Origin: Novosphingobium sp. Gsoil 351
GTDB lineage: Bacteria > Pseudomonadota > Alphaproteobacteria > Sphingomonadales > Sphingomonadaceae
DNA: 64,000 nucleotides
NCBI RefSeq assembly: GCF_009707465.1
Contig: NZ_CP046120.1
Location: 2,695,501-2,759,500 of the forward strand
Direction: 5' to 3'
Shown: piece after piece, positions 29,790 through 39,878 of the stretch
How positions within the stretch are numbered: position 1 is the stretch's first letter
Layout: every line of letters begins with the position of its first letter
Position numbers and translations under genes: made by a program
The notes under the pieces: generated by a model
The model's database searches: none
Told to the model about the DNA's origin: nothing
Seen by the model: only the letters and a program-made list of their open reading frames with translations

Positions 29790-31199
29790 ATGGCCAAGGC
29801 AACCGACATTCTCGCCCGGATCAAGGACGAGGAGATCGAATGGATCGATCTGCGCTTCACCGATCCCAAGGGCAAATGGCAGCACCTGACCATGGTCGCC
29901 AGTGTGATCGGCGAGGATGAGCTGGAAGACGGGCTGATGTTCGACGGCAGCTCGATCGAGGGGTGGAAGGCGATCAACGAGAGCGACATGATCCTCAAGC
30001 CGGATCTCGAGGCGGTTTACATCGATCCGTTCAGCGCAACTCCGATGATGATCATCTGCTGCGACATCGTCGAGCCCTCGACTGGCGACCTTTACAGCCG
30101 CGACCCGCGCTCGACCGCCAAGCGCGCCGAAGCGTTCGTGAAGTCGAGCAAAGTGGGCGACACCGTGTACGTCGGCCCCGAGGCCGAATTCTTCATGTTC
30201 GACGACGTCAAGTTCTACGACGACTATACCGGTAACGGCTTCAAGATCGACGACATCGAGCTGCCGACCAATTCGGGCCGCGAATACGATGGCGGCAACA
30301 TGGCGCACCGGCCGCGTGCCAAGGGCGGCTATTTCCCCGTCGCCCCGGTCGACAGCGCGGTCGATATCCGCGGCGAAATGGTCTCGACCATGATCGAGAT
30401 GGGCCTGCCCTGCGACAAGCACCACCACGAAGTCGCCGCCGCGCAGCACGAGTTGGGGCTGACCTTTGGCACGCTGGTGCAGACCGCCGACCGGATGCAG
30501 GTCTACAAGTACGTCGTCCAGCAGGTCGCGCACGCCTATGGCAAGACCGCGACCTTCATGCCCAAGCCGATCAAGACCGATAACGGCAGCGGCATGCACA
30601 CCCACATCTCGATTTGGGCAAAGGGCAAGCCGCTGTTCGCGGGTACGGGCTATGCAGGTCTGTCGGACATGTGCCTTTATTTTATCGGCGGGGTGATCAA
30701 GCACGCCAAGTCGCTCAACGCTTTCACCAACCCGACAACCAACAGCTACAAGCGTCTGGTCCCGGGCTACGAGGCTCCCGTGCTGCTCGCTTATTCGGCG
30801 CGCAACCGCTCGGCCTCCTGCCGCATCCCCTATGGCGCGGGCGACAAGGCCAAGCGGGTCGAGTTCCGCTTCCCCGATGCGATGGCCAATCCGTATCTGT
30901 GCTATTCGGCGCTGGTCATGGCCGGGCTCGACGGAATCAAGAACAAGATCCACCCGGGCGAGGCGATGGACAAGAACCTCTACGACCTGCCTCCCGCCGA
31001 GCTCGAAGCGGTGCCGACGGTGTGCGGGTCCTTGCGCGAGGCGCTGGAAAGCCTCGAGGCGGATCACGACTACCTGCTCCAGGGCAACGTCTTCTCCAAG
31101 GAGCAGATCGAAGCCTATGCCGAGCTCAAGTGGCAGGAAGTGATGCGTTGGGAAACCACCCCCAGCCCGGTGGAATTCGACATGTATTACAGCGCCTGA
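29790..31199 (+). CDS. glnA: Glutamine synthetase type I
   Basis: 469 residues from ATG 29790 with GAGGGA upstream. GSI signatures: [17 protein letters not shown], the metal-ligand strand [11 protein letters not shown], the ATP-binding [35 protein letters not shown] and RVEFRFPD. Tyr in [10 protein letters not shown] is the adenylylation site, so activity should be controlled by GlnE. It makes glutamine from glutamate and ammonia. It is followed by a strong terminator at 31224. Confidence 0.98.
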   Translation: MAKATDILARIKDEEIEWIDLRFTDPKGKWQHLTMVASVIGEDELEDGLMFDGSSIEGWKAINESDMILKPDLEAVYIDPFSATPMMIICCDIVEPSTGDLYSRDPRSTAKRAEAFVKSSKVGDTVYVGPEAEFFMFDDVKFYDDYTGNGFKIDDIELPTNSGREYDGGNMAHRPRAKGGYFPVAPVDSAVDIRGEMVSTMIEMGLPCDKHHHEVAAAQHELGLTFGTLVQTADRMQVYKYVVQQVAHAYGKTATFMPKPIKTDNGSGMHTHISIWAKGKPLFAGTGYAGLSDMCLYFIGGVIKHAKSLNAFTNPTTNSYKRLVPGYEAPVLLAYSARNRSASCRIPYGAGDKAKRVEFRFPDAMANPYLCYSALVMAGLDGIKNKIHPGEAMDKNLYDLPPAELEAVPTVCGSLREALESLEADHDYLLQGNVFSKEQIEAYAELKWQEVMRWETTPSPVEFDMYYSA

Positions 31200-31223
31200 A
31201 GGCTTTCCTTTTCGCCCACAAAG

Positions 31224-31253
31224 AGGCGTCCGGAGCGATCCGGGCGCCTTTTT
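31224..31253 (+). terminator. Rho-independent terminator of glnA
   Basis: An 11-bp stem with one wobble, AGGCGTCCGGA (31224-31234) and TCCGGGCGCCT (31239-31249), closes on a 4-nt loop GCGA and is followed by a T run to 31253. It lies 24 bp after the glnA stop. Confidence 0.9.
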
Positions 31254-31405
31254 CGTTCGCGACGCATCCGGCATGACCCGGGCTCGCCCGGCAAAGACTC
31301 CTTAGGTCGCCAAGACCGTGGAGATTGCCGCGGCCTACGCCGCAAATCTGGCGCGCCTGCCCTGCGACGCGCGCTATCCAGGCTAACGGGACCGCGACAG
31401 ACGGC

Positions 31406-31430
31406 GGAACGACTCCCGTGACGGGGCGTT
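31406..31430 (+). promoter_or_regulatory. EcfG-type general stress promoter
   Basis: GGAAC (31406-31410), 16 bp, CGTT (31427-31430): a perfect match to the alphaproteobacterial EcfG consensus GGAAC-N16/17-CGTT. The ATG of the Gly-rich secreted protein is 24 bp downstream, preceded by AAGGAG. This predicts control by the PhyR-NepR-EcfG general stress response. Confidence 0.75.
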
Positions 31431-31453
31431 CGATGAGGCAAGGAGCCTATCGC

Positions 31454-32521
31454 ATGCTGAAATACCTCACTGGAGCCGCGGCACTCGCGCTGGCGGCAAG
31501 CACGGCACTGGCCGACCCCGGCGGCGGCAAGGGCGGCGGAAACGGCGGTGGCGGCAACCCCCACCAGCACCCGGGGGGCGACGGTGGCGGCAAAGCTCAC
31601 GGAAACGGCGGTGGCGGTGGCGGTGGCGGCGAGAAGGCTCACGGCAATGGCGGCGGCAATGGCCACGCGATGCGGGGACCGGACGGCGGCAACAAGGGCA
31701 ACGCGGGCGGCAAGCAACAGGTCCGGGCGACATCGCGCGGCCCTGAAGACCGCGGCAACGCCAAGGCCGGCGGACCTGAGAGGCGTGCTGTCGCGGTCGA
31801 ACGCGGCAACGCCCAAAACAGGTGGGAGCGCAACGATGGCGGACAGGACGCGGCGCGCGAGCGCGACGGTCGCAATGGCGGCGGCGAATGGCGCTGGGCT
31901 TCCGCCGTTCCGCAACGCACCCGCGGGCTGATCGCCGGGTGCCCGCCGGGCCTCGCCAAGAAGGGCAACGGCTGCCTCCCGCCGGGGCTCGCGCGCGGCG
32001 CCGTGGCGGCGCCGCGGTTCTACGACAGCCCCAACTGGTGGGATTTCGACGACCGCTGGCACGACCGCGCAGCATGGAGCAGCGGCGACTATCGCTATTA
32101 TGACGGCTACCTGGTGCGTTACGGCGCCAGCGGGATCGATTCCTGGCTGCCGTTGCTGGGCGGTGCGCTTGCCCCAGGCAACTTGTGGCCCAGCCAGTAC
32201 GAGACCGCCGCGCTGCCTGCGTATTATCAGGACTACTATGGCGTCGGCCAACCCGACAATTATCGCTACTACGATGACACGCTTTATCGGGTCGAGCCGC
32301 AGAGCAACGCAATCACGGCGATTTCGGCGCTGCTGACGGGCGATACCTTCCAGGTCGGTCAGCCGATTCCCGCGGGCTACGACGTATACAACGTGCCCTA
32401 CAGCTATCGAGACCGCTACGTCGATGGGCCGGAGTCGAACTACCGCTACAGCGACGGAACGATTTACCAGGTCGATCCCACCACTCAGCTGATCAAGGCC
32501 GCGATCGAGTTGCTGACATGA
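31454..32521 (+). CDS. Secreted Gly-rich protein with three Y-rich C-terminal repeats
   Basis: 355 residues from ATG 31454. A signal peptide (MLKYLTGAAALALAASTALA) is followed by about 110 residues dominated by Gly, His, Asn and Lys, then a short motif CPPGLAKKGNGCLPPGLA. The C-terminal half holds three repeats of one unit, starting DYRYYDGYLVRY, NYRYYDDTLYRVEP and NYRYSDGTIYQVDP, each followed by a hydrophobic helix-like segment. Similar envelope proteins occur in sphingomonads but no function is known to me. A perfect EcfG promoter lies upstream, suggesting a stress-induced envelope role. The stop overlaps an alternative start of the fasciclin gene. Confidence 0.75.
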   Translation: MLKYLTGAAALALAASTALADPGGGKGGGNGGGGNPHQHPGGDGGGKAHGNGGGGGGGGEKAHGNGGGNGHAMRGPDGGNKGNAGGKQQVRATSRGPEDRGNAKAGGPERRAVAVERGNAQNRWERNDGGQDAARERDGRNGGGEWRWASAVPQRTRGLIAGCPPGLAKKGNGCLPPGLARGAVAAPRFYDSPNWWDFDDRWHDRAAWSSGDYRYYDGYLVRYGASGIDSWLPLLGGALAPGNLWPSQYETAALPAYYQDYYGVGQPDNYRYYDDTLYRVEPQSNAITAISALLTGDTFQVGQPIPAGYDVYNVPYSYRDRYVDGPESNYRYSDGTIYQVDPTTQLIKAAIELLT

Positions 32522-32544
32522 GCCGCCCCGGAGGAGCCGCCCGC

Positions 32545-33117
32545 ATGCACCGATCGTTGGCCTGGGCGCTGGCCGCGCTTGCGCTGGTCCCGCTCGCCGC
32601 CTGTGACAAGGCGGACAAGGCCGCGACCGACGACGCCGCACCCAAGGTTTCCTCGGAAACGCTGACCGCCGCGATCGGCGGAACTCCGGGACTGACCACC
32701 GTTGCCGCCGCGCTCAAGGGCACCGGGCTCGCCAACGTGTTCGACGGGACCGCGCCCTACACCCTGCTGGCCCCAGACGACGACGCGTTCGGCAAGCTTG
32801 GCGAGACCGGGACGATGCTCAAGGCGCCTGAAAACGGCGCGGCGATGGCCTCGGTGATCAAGGCGCATGTTCTGCCCGGCTACGTTACGGTCAAGGACAT
32901 CGATGCCGCCCTGAAGGCGGCTCGCGGCAAGCCGGTGCGAATGACCACGATGGCTGGCGACGAGGTGACCTTCGTTCGCGACGGCGAAGCGTTGAGCGTG
33001 ACCGCAGCGGACGGCTCGACCGCTCGAGTTTCCGGCTCGGACGTGGCGGCCGGTAACGGTGTGGCGATCCCGGTGGATACCGTCCTCAAGAAGGTTCCGT
33101 CGGCGGCCGAGGGCTGA
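32545..33117 (+). CDS. Fasciclin domain lipoprotein
   Basis: 190 residues from ATG 32545, chosen for GGAGGAG 8 nt upstream; an ATG at 32518 overlapping the previous stop is the alternative. The leader ends in the lipobox LAAC, so a lipid anchor is predicted. The fasciclin (FAS1) domain is shown by GLTTVAAALKGTGLANVF, YTLLAPDDDAFGKL, the H1-box-like VIKAHVLPGYVTVKDI and the terminal NGVAIPVDTVLKK. FAS1 domains mediate adhesion or matrix contacts. It is probably co-transcribed with the Gly-rich protein and shares its stress promoter. Confidence 0.88.
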   Translation: MHRSLAWALAALALVPLAACDKADKAATDDAAPKVSSETLTAAIGGTPGLTTVAAALKGTGLANVFDGTAPYTLLAPDDDAFGKLGETGTMLKAPENGAAMASVIKAHVLPGYVTVKDIDAALKAARGKPVRMTTMAGDEVTFVRDGEALSVTAADGSTARVSGSDVAAGNGVAIPVDTVLKKVPSAAEG

Positions 33118-33181
33118 CCGCCGACACCTGTCCTTTTGACGCTTGCATTCGACCGCGTTTCTCCCACATGAGCGGCGGGCA

Positions 33182-33199
33182 TTTAATCGGTCCATTAAC
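33182..33199. promoter_or_regulatory. Palindrome upstream of aldehyde dehydrogenase, similar to the thiolase site
   Basis: TTTAATCG-GT-CCATTAAC lies 22 bp before the GTG start. It shares the TTTAATCG arm and overall 8-2-8 layout with the site at 17677-17694 upstream of thiolase, though the right arm has two mismatches to a perfect palindrome. Candidate TetR-family operator. Confidence 0.4.
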
Positions 33200-33221
33200 T
33201 GGGCAGAGCGGGAGAATCGGC

Positions 33222-34646
33222 GTGGACAGCTATCTCAAGAATTACATCAACGGTCAGTGGGTCGACAGCATCGGCGGCAAGCGCCACCTGGTGATCTCAC
33301 CTTCGACCGAGGAACCCTGCACCGAGATCGTGCTGGGCACCAAGGCCGACGTCGACGCCGCGGTCGCCGCCGCCAAGGAGGCAGGCAAGAGCTGGTCGCA
33401 GACCACGGCCGAGGAACGCCTCGCGGTGATGGGGCGGATTGTCGAGGAATACAAAAAGCGCGTTCCCGACCTCGCCAAGTCGATGGCCAACGAAATGGGC
33501 GCGCCGGTCAGCTTCGCCAGCACCGCGCAGGTCGGCGCCGGCATCGGCGGCTTCCTCGGAACGATGGAAGCGCTCAAGACGTTCTCGTTCAGCGAGATGA
33601 TGGGCGCCAACAAGGTCGTCTATGAACCGATCGGCGTGGTCGGGATGATCACCCCGTGGAACTGGCCGCTCAACCAGATCGCGCTCAAGGTCGCTCCCGC
33701 GCTTGCCGCGGGCGATACCATGGTGCTCAAGCCTTCGGAGGAATGCCCCGGCAACGCGGCGATCTTTGCAGAGATTCTCGACGCGGCGGGTGTCCCCCCG
33801 GGCGTATTCAACCTCGTCCAGGGCGACGGCCCGGGCGTCGGCACCGCGATCAGCCAGCACCCCGACATCGACATGGTCAGCTTCACCGGCTCGACCCGTG
33901 CCGGGATCATGGTGGCCAAGAATGCCGCCGACACTGTCAAGCGGGTGCACCAGGAACTGGGCGGCAAGTCGCCCAACCTGGTTCTGCCCGACGCTGATTT
34001 CGCCACGCACCTGCCCGCCGTCGCGATGGGTCCGCTGATCAACACCGGTCAGAGCTGCATCAGCCCGACTCGCGTGCTGGTGCCCAAGGAACGCGAAGCC
34101 GAGGCGGCGGCGTTCTACACGGCGATGTATTCGGCCACCCCGGTTGGTGATCCGCTTACCGAGGGCAATCACCTCGGACCCGTGGTCAACAAGGCGCAGT
34201 ACGACAAGATCCGCGACCTCATCCAGTCGGCGATCGATGAGGGCGCCAAGCTGGAAACCGGCGGGGTCGATCTGCCGAGCAACGTCAACCGCGGCTACTA
34301 CATCCAGCCGACGGTGTTCTCGGGCGTGACGCCGGACATGCGCATCGCCCAGGAAGAGACCTTCGGCCCGGTGGCGACTATCATGCCCTACGACAGCCTC
34401 GAGCAGGGCATCGAGATCGCCAACGACACCGCCTATGGCCTTTCGGCCGCGATCACCGGCGACCCCGCCAAGGCCGCGGACGTCGCGCCCAAGCTCAAGG
34501 CGGGCATGGTCGCGATCAACAATTGGGGCCCGTCGCCTGGCGCTCCGTTCGGCGGCTACAAGCAATCGGGCAACGGCCGCGAGGGCGGGCTGTTCGGCTT
34601 GAAGGACTTCATGGAAGTAAAGGCGATCAGCGGATTGCCCGCGTGA
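33222..34646 (+). CDS. Aldehyde dehydrogenase family protein
   Basis: 474 residues from GTG 33222 with GGGAGA upstream. ALDH superfamily features in order: VGMITPWNWPLNQIALKVAPALAAG, KPSEECPG, the NAD-loop FTGSTRAGIMVAKNA, catalytic Glu in HQELGGKSPN, catalytic Cys in NTGQSCISPTRVLV, and EETFGPVATIMPY. The substrate is not assignable from sequence alone; related sphingomonad enzymes oxidise aliphatic or aromatic aldehydes. It has its own promoter region with a TetR-like palindrome and ends at a hairpin (34674-34707). Confidence 0.94.
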   Translation: MDSYLKNYINGQWVDSIGGKRHLVISPSTEEPCTEIVLGTKADVDAAVAAAKEAGKSWSQTTAEERLAVMGRIVEEYKKRVPDLAKSMANEMGAPVSFASTAQVGAGIGGFLGTMEALKTFSFSEMMGANKVVYEPIGVVGMITPWNWPLNQIALKVAPALAAGDTMVLKPSEECPGNAAIFAEILDAAGVPPGVFNLVQGDGPGVGTAISQHPDIDMVSFTGSTRAGIMVAKNAADTVKRVHQELGGKSPNLVLPDADFATHLPAVAMGPLINTGQSCISPTRVLVPKEREAEAAAFYTAMYSATPVGDPLTEGNHLGPVVNKAQYDKIRDLIQSAIDEGAKLETGGVDLPSNVNRGYYIQPTVFSGVTPDMRIAQEETFGPVATIMPYDSLEQGIEIANDTAYGLSAAITGDPAKAADVAPKLKAGMVAINNWGPSPGAPFGGYKQSGNGREGGLFGLKDFMEVKAISGLPA

Positions 34647-34673
34647 TTTGAGCTTTCCTGGATTGGCAAGATC

Positions 34674-34707
34674 GAAACCGGCGGCTTCGCGAGAAGTCGC
34701 CGGTTTC
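34674..34707 (+). terminator. Long-stem hairpin after aldehyde dehydrogenase
   Basis: GAAACCGGCGGCTTC (34674-34688) pairs with GAAGTCGCCGGTTTC (34693-34707) around the tetraloop GCGA, a 15-bp stem with one G-T pair. The T's are inside the stem and no clear T tract follows, so it may act as a mild terminator or as an mRNA 3' end stabiliser. Confidence 0.65.
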
Positions 34708-34803
34708 GCTATGTCATTCAGGCGGGGTGAAGATGCGACGGCGCAAACCCTTTCGGCAAAGTCTGTCGCCCTGCTGCCGCATGGCGGAAAACGGAGAGAA
34801 CGC

Positions 34804-35454
34804 ATGCAAACCAAATCGATTTTGGCCGCGCTGGCCCTGACCGCGAGCGCCGTCACAGCCGTCCCGCTGGCTGCGCAATCCGCCGATCGCTGGCAGTCGG
34901 GCAGCAGCAACTGGGACCGTGACGCGTTCTGGCGCGGTGCGCCGGATGCCACGCAGCAACGGATCGACTGGCTGGAGCGGCGCATCGATCGCGGCATCGC
35001 CGATGGCAGCCTCGATCGCGAGGAAGCCCGGCGCGCCCGTTACCAGCTCGATACCCTGCGTCGCGATGCCGATGCGCTCGATGCCCGGCTCGACAGCCTG
35101 GGCCGCAACCTGCGCTGGGCGCGCCGCGACGGCGATCGCGACTACGGCTACGGCGATCGCGATCCTTACACCACCGATTACGACGCCTCGCGCTACTACC
35201 GCGACGATCCGCGCTACACGGAGCGGCGCCTCGGCAGCAACGATGAGGTCTATCGCGGCTCGGACGGGCGTTACTACTGCAAGCGCAGCGACGGGACGAC
35301 TGGGTTGATCGTCGGCGGCGTCGGCGGAGCGCTCCTCGGCAACGTCATCGACGGCGGCCGCCACCGCACCGGTGGCACACTGATCGGCGGCGCACTGGGC
35401 GCGCTGCTCGGCCGTTCCGTCGACCAGAACCAGACCGACGTCCGCTGCCGATAA
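34804..35454 (+). CDS. Secreted glycine-zipper 2TM domain protein
   Basis: 216 residues from ATG 34804. A signal peptide (cleaved near PLAAQS) precedes a charged helical region rich in Arg/Asp (IDWLERRIDRGIADGSLDREEARRAR), a Tyr/Asp-rich segment, and a C-terminal glycine zipper GLIVGGVGGALLGNVI ... GGTLIGGALGALLG ending in a Cys-Arg. Glycine-zipper proteins of the 17-kDa antigen/RcnB-neighbour type sit in or at the outer membrane; the precise role is unknown. GGAGAG precedes the start. A strong hairpin follows. Confidence 0.82.
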   Translation: MQTKSILAALALTASAVTAVPLAAQSADRWQSGSSNWDRDAFWRGAPDATQQRIDWLERRIDRGIADGSLDREEARRARYQLDTLRRDADALDARLDSLGRNLRWARRDGDRDYGYGDRDPYTTDYDASRYYRDDPRYTERRLGSNDEVYRGSDGRYYCKRSDGTTGLIVGGVGGALLGNVIDGGRHRTGGTLIGGALGALLGRSVDQNQTDVRCR

Positions 35455-35461
35455 CCACAAC

Positions 35462-35503
35462 GGGTTCGCACGTGTGGAGTTAAGCCGTGCGAACCCCGCT
35501 TTT
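35462..35503 (+). terminator. Hairpin terminator after the glycine-zipper gene
   Basis: Perfect 11-bp arms GGGTTCGCACG (35462-35472) and CGTGCGAACCC (35486-35496) with a 13-nt loop, followed by CGCTTTT. It begins 7 bp after the stop. Confidence 0.75.
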
Positions 35504-35649
35504 CCGGCGTGGCGGGAGGCAAGTTCCGCAATGAACCGAATTGGTCGCGGTCCAGTGCACCATATACGTTGGGTGGGTCGCCTGCGCTGCCGACGGCCTG
35601 TTGCGCCTGACCTTCCCCATCGCGGCGGCCAAGTTAGGCACCGTGACGC

Positions 35650-38600
35650 TCAATAATCCTTGCTGACTTTCACATTGACGCTCTCCTCGCCGACCGTCGA
35701 GATCGTCGCCAGCAGCGCCAGCCAGCGGGTGACGCGGAACTCCAGCGACGTCGCCGAATAGCCCTGGCCATCGGTAACCAGCTCGACGAAGAACCGCCGC
35801 CCGAGGTATTTGCCGACTGCGATCGACGTCCCGCGCCCGGTCACCGGGTCGGAGCCGACGATCCGCAGTCGGTCGAGGCCGATCGAGCTGCGCAGCTTGT
35901 TGATCGGGTCGAGCCCGCCGCCGCCTTGCAAGCTGGCCACCGCCGCGCCGAGTTGCAGCGCCTCGACTGCGCTGATGTTGGTGATCGAGCTGCCGAACAG
36001 CAGGCGGCTCAGCACTTCCTCCTCGGGCAGTGTAGGCGTGCTGCTGAAGGTGATGATCGGCTTGCTCGCTGTCCCCTGGATCGTGATCCGCGCGGACAGC
36101 GTATCGACGTCGGCCTCGGCGGCGATGTCGAGCTGCGGGTCGGGCGGGTTCTCGCCGAAGAAACGGATACGGCCGCGGCTCAGCTCGAAGCGCTTGCCCG
36201 CGAACTCATAGCCGCCGCGCACCAGATCGGCTTGGCCGGTGATGGTCGGCGCAGCAGTGGTGCCGCGCAACTTGATGTTGGCGCTCCACTCGCTGTCGAG
36301 GCCCAGACCACGGACATCGACCTGATTGGGCGCGCGTGCGTCGATCAGATAGCGCCACGGCGAGGCAGCAACTCGCGCAGGGGCGACATCGGCGCGCCGG
36401 TTGATCTCGCGGGTGCGGATCACCGGTAGCGCCGCGGGGTTGACCGCGCGGCCGAGCTGCCAGCGCGCGCTGTCCAGCGTTACCCGGCCGGCCAGCGTCC
36501 CGCCGATCCCATCGGAGACGATCCGCAGCGGCCCGGTGACGCGCGCTGCCATGTCGTCGCGATCGATCAGCAGTGCGCTGGTGGCGGCGATGCGCAAGTC
36601 GAGCGAAGGGCCACGGGTACCCAGGTTGGTGAGGTCGACGGTACCCGCCCCGATCACGCTGCCGCCGCCTTTGGTGGTACCGGTCATCGACGTGAGTTGG
36701 AGCCGTGAGCCGTCGAACGTCCCGTGCGCTTTCACCTGGCGCAAGTCGGTGCCCGAAAGCGCGCTCTGGACGCGCAAGTTGTCGCTGGCGACGCTGCCGC
36801 GCACGCGCGGATCGTCGATCCGTCCGGTGACGTCGGCGGCGATTGCGATCGGCCCGGTCAGGTCGAACGCTTCGATCGCGGCGAGGCGCCACAGCGCGTC
36901 GGCCGGGCCGGAATAGCGCAATTGCGCGAACAGCGTTCCACCGCGCAGGCGCTCGATCAACGAGCCGCCAGCGGGCATCCTGGCGATCCGTGCCTGCAGA
37001 CGTCCGCGCTGCTCGCCGCCTTCCTTGATCGTCGCACGGGTATCTAGGCTGGAAGCGCCGAGCCGGGCGACCAGCGACAAGTCGATCGGCTTGGAGGTCA
37101 GCACCAGCCCCGAGCGGGTCAGCCCTTTGACCATCAGTGCGACGTCGCCGGTTGGCGCCGAGCCGGGCGCGCCGCGGTAGTTGACTATGCCCGAAGCGGT
37201 GCCGCCGAGACCCAAGTCACTGACGAAGATGTCGCCGATCGACAACGGCATCTGCGCCATCTTGAGCTCGACGTTTGTAGTGCTGCCGAGCACGCGGCCC
37301 GAGGCGATCACGATGCCTCTGCCGAAGCCGATCTGGGTGGGGGCAAGCAGCCAACCGTCGCCCTTGGCGTCGCGCGTCAGCACAGCGCGCCGCGGCATCG
37401 TGATCCGCCGCCCGGCATATTCGCCGCTGGCCAGAACGACCACCCGGTTGGGCGAAATCTGGCCGGTGCCAGTCAGCGCGAAGCGGCTGCCGCGCGATCC
37501 GGCGATCGAGGCGACGACGGTGCCGCTGCCGTTGATCAGCTTGGCGTTGGCCGCGAGCCGGCCGATGAACAGCCGCCCGCTCGAGATTCCCTCGGCCGAA
37601 ACCGTGGCGTCGATCGTCGTCCGGCCCTTGACGATCAGGCCGTTGGCCTCGAGCCGTCCGCGCGCGATCGCCAGCGGGGTAGGACCGCCAAACCGCGCGT
37701 CGGTAGCGGTGACCAGCGCCTGGATCGCCTGGCCATTCCCTTGCGGCGTGATTTTGACCGTACCGTCGAGCCCGCCGCCGATCAGCGCAAGGTTGCCGCT
37801 GAGCCCAGCCTTGCCGAGAAGAACCTCGCCGGTGACGTTGGTCTGCCACACCTTCAATCGCTCGATCGCCAGGCGGGTCGATCCGCCGGGCGAAGAGAAC
37901 AGATTGATGACGCCATCGAACGGGCCGAGCGTCGATCCGCCCGCGGTATCGATCCGGAAGCCGTCCTTGATCGGCGCGAGCGCGACGCGGACGTCCTTGA
38001 GCCCGGCCGCGGGGAGCGGGCTGGCGAACACCAGCACCGCGCGTGGGCCATCGGCGCCGACATCGGCTCGAACCGTGAACGGGCCGTAATCGACGTGGCG
38101 GCCGCCGCCGCTGAAGGTTGTGCGCCCGTCGGCAAGGCGCTGGCCGCTGACCCGCAGGCTCAGCTTGCTCGCGGTCACCCGCGCGTCGCGGAACAGGATC
38201 GGCGCGTTCTGGGCGAGGTTGCCCCCCCCGAAAAGCGGATGTTGCCGCCTGCGACGCTGGCCAGCGTCGCATTGTCGATCCGCGTCATCCGCCCGTTGGC
38301 GTTCACCGCGAGCTTCCACGGAGCGCCCGCACCGATACTGGCAAGGATCTTGGCATCGGCGTCGACCAGCCCGAGATTGGGCAGCGCGAACCCGCGCGCG
38401 GTGACCGGCCCGGCGACCGCGTAGTTCGCTTTGGCGACGTCGCCGCGCAGCACCAGCCGGGCGGCGAGCCCGCGCAAACTGATCGCGAGGTTGTCCGAGG
38501 TCAGCCGGTTGCCCGTCAGCACCAGCTCTCCCTTGGCGCTCGCCCCGGCGAAGCGCGGGTCGAGCTGGGCGTTGCCGGTGACGATCTTGGCCGCGGTCAG

Positions 38601-39878
38601 ATCGAGCGGCAGAACGAGCCGCGATCCATCGTAGCGCGCGGTTCCAGCGGTGCGCAGTCCCCGGGCGATGGTGGTCCCGGCGGTGAGACGATCGATTTGG
38701 AGTTCGTGCGCGAAAGTCAGATCGCGGAATGGCCCGTCGAGAGTCCCCGCCAGCCGCACGCCTTCCAGCTTGGGTGACGCTAAGACCAACTCGGGACGGT
38801 CGAGCGCGACCTTGGTGACCAAGCCGACGAAGCGGTTCTGGGCGAAGTCGATCTTACCCCCGGCGTTGGCCTTGAACGCGGCGGCGTCGGACCAGACGTT
38901 GCCGCTCAGCACGCTATCCTGGAAGGTGCCGTCGAACTTGAGTGACAGTGCCGGGCCGATCGCGGCCTTGGCGGCGCCGGTCAGCAGCCCGTCAGGATAG
39001 GCCTGGCCAAGCACGCCGTAGTGGCCCGCGCGGTTGGTCAACTGGAACGCGGCGAGCCGCTTTGCGTCCTGGGTGACGTACAGGCCACCCTTCCAGTCGC
39101 TCCACTTGCCCCTGCCGAACAGCTTGGCGCGGATGTCGCTCTTGGCGCCCGCCAGCCCGGCGAGCACGCCGCCCCGGGGCGCGGCATAATCGGCGTTGAG
39201 CTCGAACTTGTCGCGGTCCGGCTCGGCGTCGATGTGGCCGACCAGTCGGTCGGATCCGCCGAGCAGCGAGTTGACGTCGAGCAGGACCCGGCCCTGGCGG
39301 ATGTCGGCCTTGGAGACGAGGTCGATCCGGCGGCGCTGGCCGATCACCTTCTCGCCCAGCGTCAGCTTGTCGAGCTCGAAGCGATCGACGCGGATGTCGA
39401 ACTGCGGCAGCAGCGGCGCGTTGGGGTCGCCGGGGCGCAGCTTGGGATAGCGCGACAGCTCGCCGCGGTGGAGCACGAGCTTGCGAATATCCAGGCCGCT
39501 CTTCAGCCACGAGAACGGGCGCCATTGCAGCTCGGCAACGGGCACGGTCATGAACACGCCCTCGGGATCGCGCAGGACGATGTCGTGGATCGTGGATTGG
39601 TTGAAGATCGAACCCTCGATCCGCCCAACCTCGATTTTCAGGCCCGAGCGGGGGCTGAGTTCGGTGATCCGATCGATCACGAAACGGTGTCCGATCTGGC
39701 TGTCGAGCAGCAGAATCAGCGCGAAGATGCCGACGATCGCCGCGCCCAACAGCGCCGCGCCGCGGGTGACAATATAGCGCCGCCAGTTGCGCCGCGCCGG
39801 CGAATCGGGGTCGTTGGGAGTGGGCGCGGCCTCGCCGGTCAGCGGGTCTTCTTCGTGGAGCGGCGGATCGTCGGCCAT
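35650..39878 (-). pseudogene. tamB: Translocation and assembly module TamB, interrupted by a frameshift
   Basis: The N-terminal part (from ATG 39878) has an N-terminal membrane anchor (about residues 33-55) and long beta-repeat sequence. It reads to NIRFSGG, where a run of eight G (plus-strand C at 38222-38229) moves the family sequence into another frame (GNLAQNAPILFRDARV). With nine G the gene is one open frame of about 1,409 residues, the usual TamB size, ending in the DUF490 domain (conserved IRFFGENPPDPQLDIAAE and the C-terminal SVNVKVSKDY). TamB spans the periplasm and moves phospholipids or outer-membrane proteins with TamA. As sequenced it would be truncated after about 567 residues. 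The ATG overlaps the tamA stop by 1 bp. Confidence 0.85.
38222..38229. other. Homopolymer (8 nt) at the tamB frameshift
   Basis: Eight C on the plus strand, eight G in the coding sense. Nine G (or six) would restore the reading frame between the two halves of tamB. Slippage-prone tracts like this cause both sequencing errors and real phase switching. Confidence 0.8.

Noticed and set aside
31508..31720. Gly-rich DNA repeat as a mobile element or repeat region
   Set aside because: It is low-complexity coding sequence inside a secreted protein gene with a signal peptide and ribosome-binding site.
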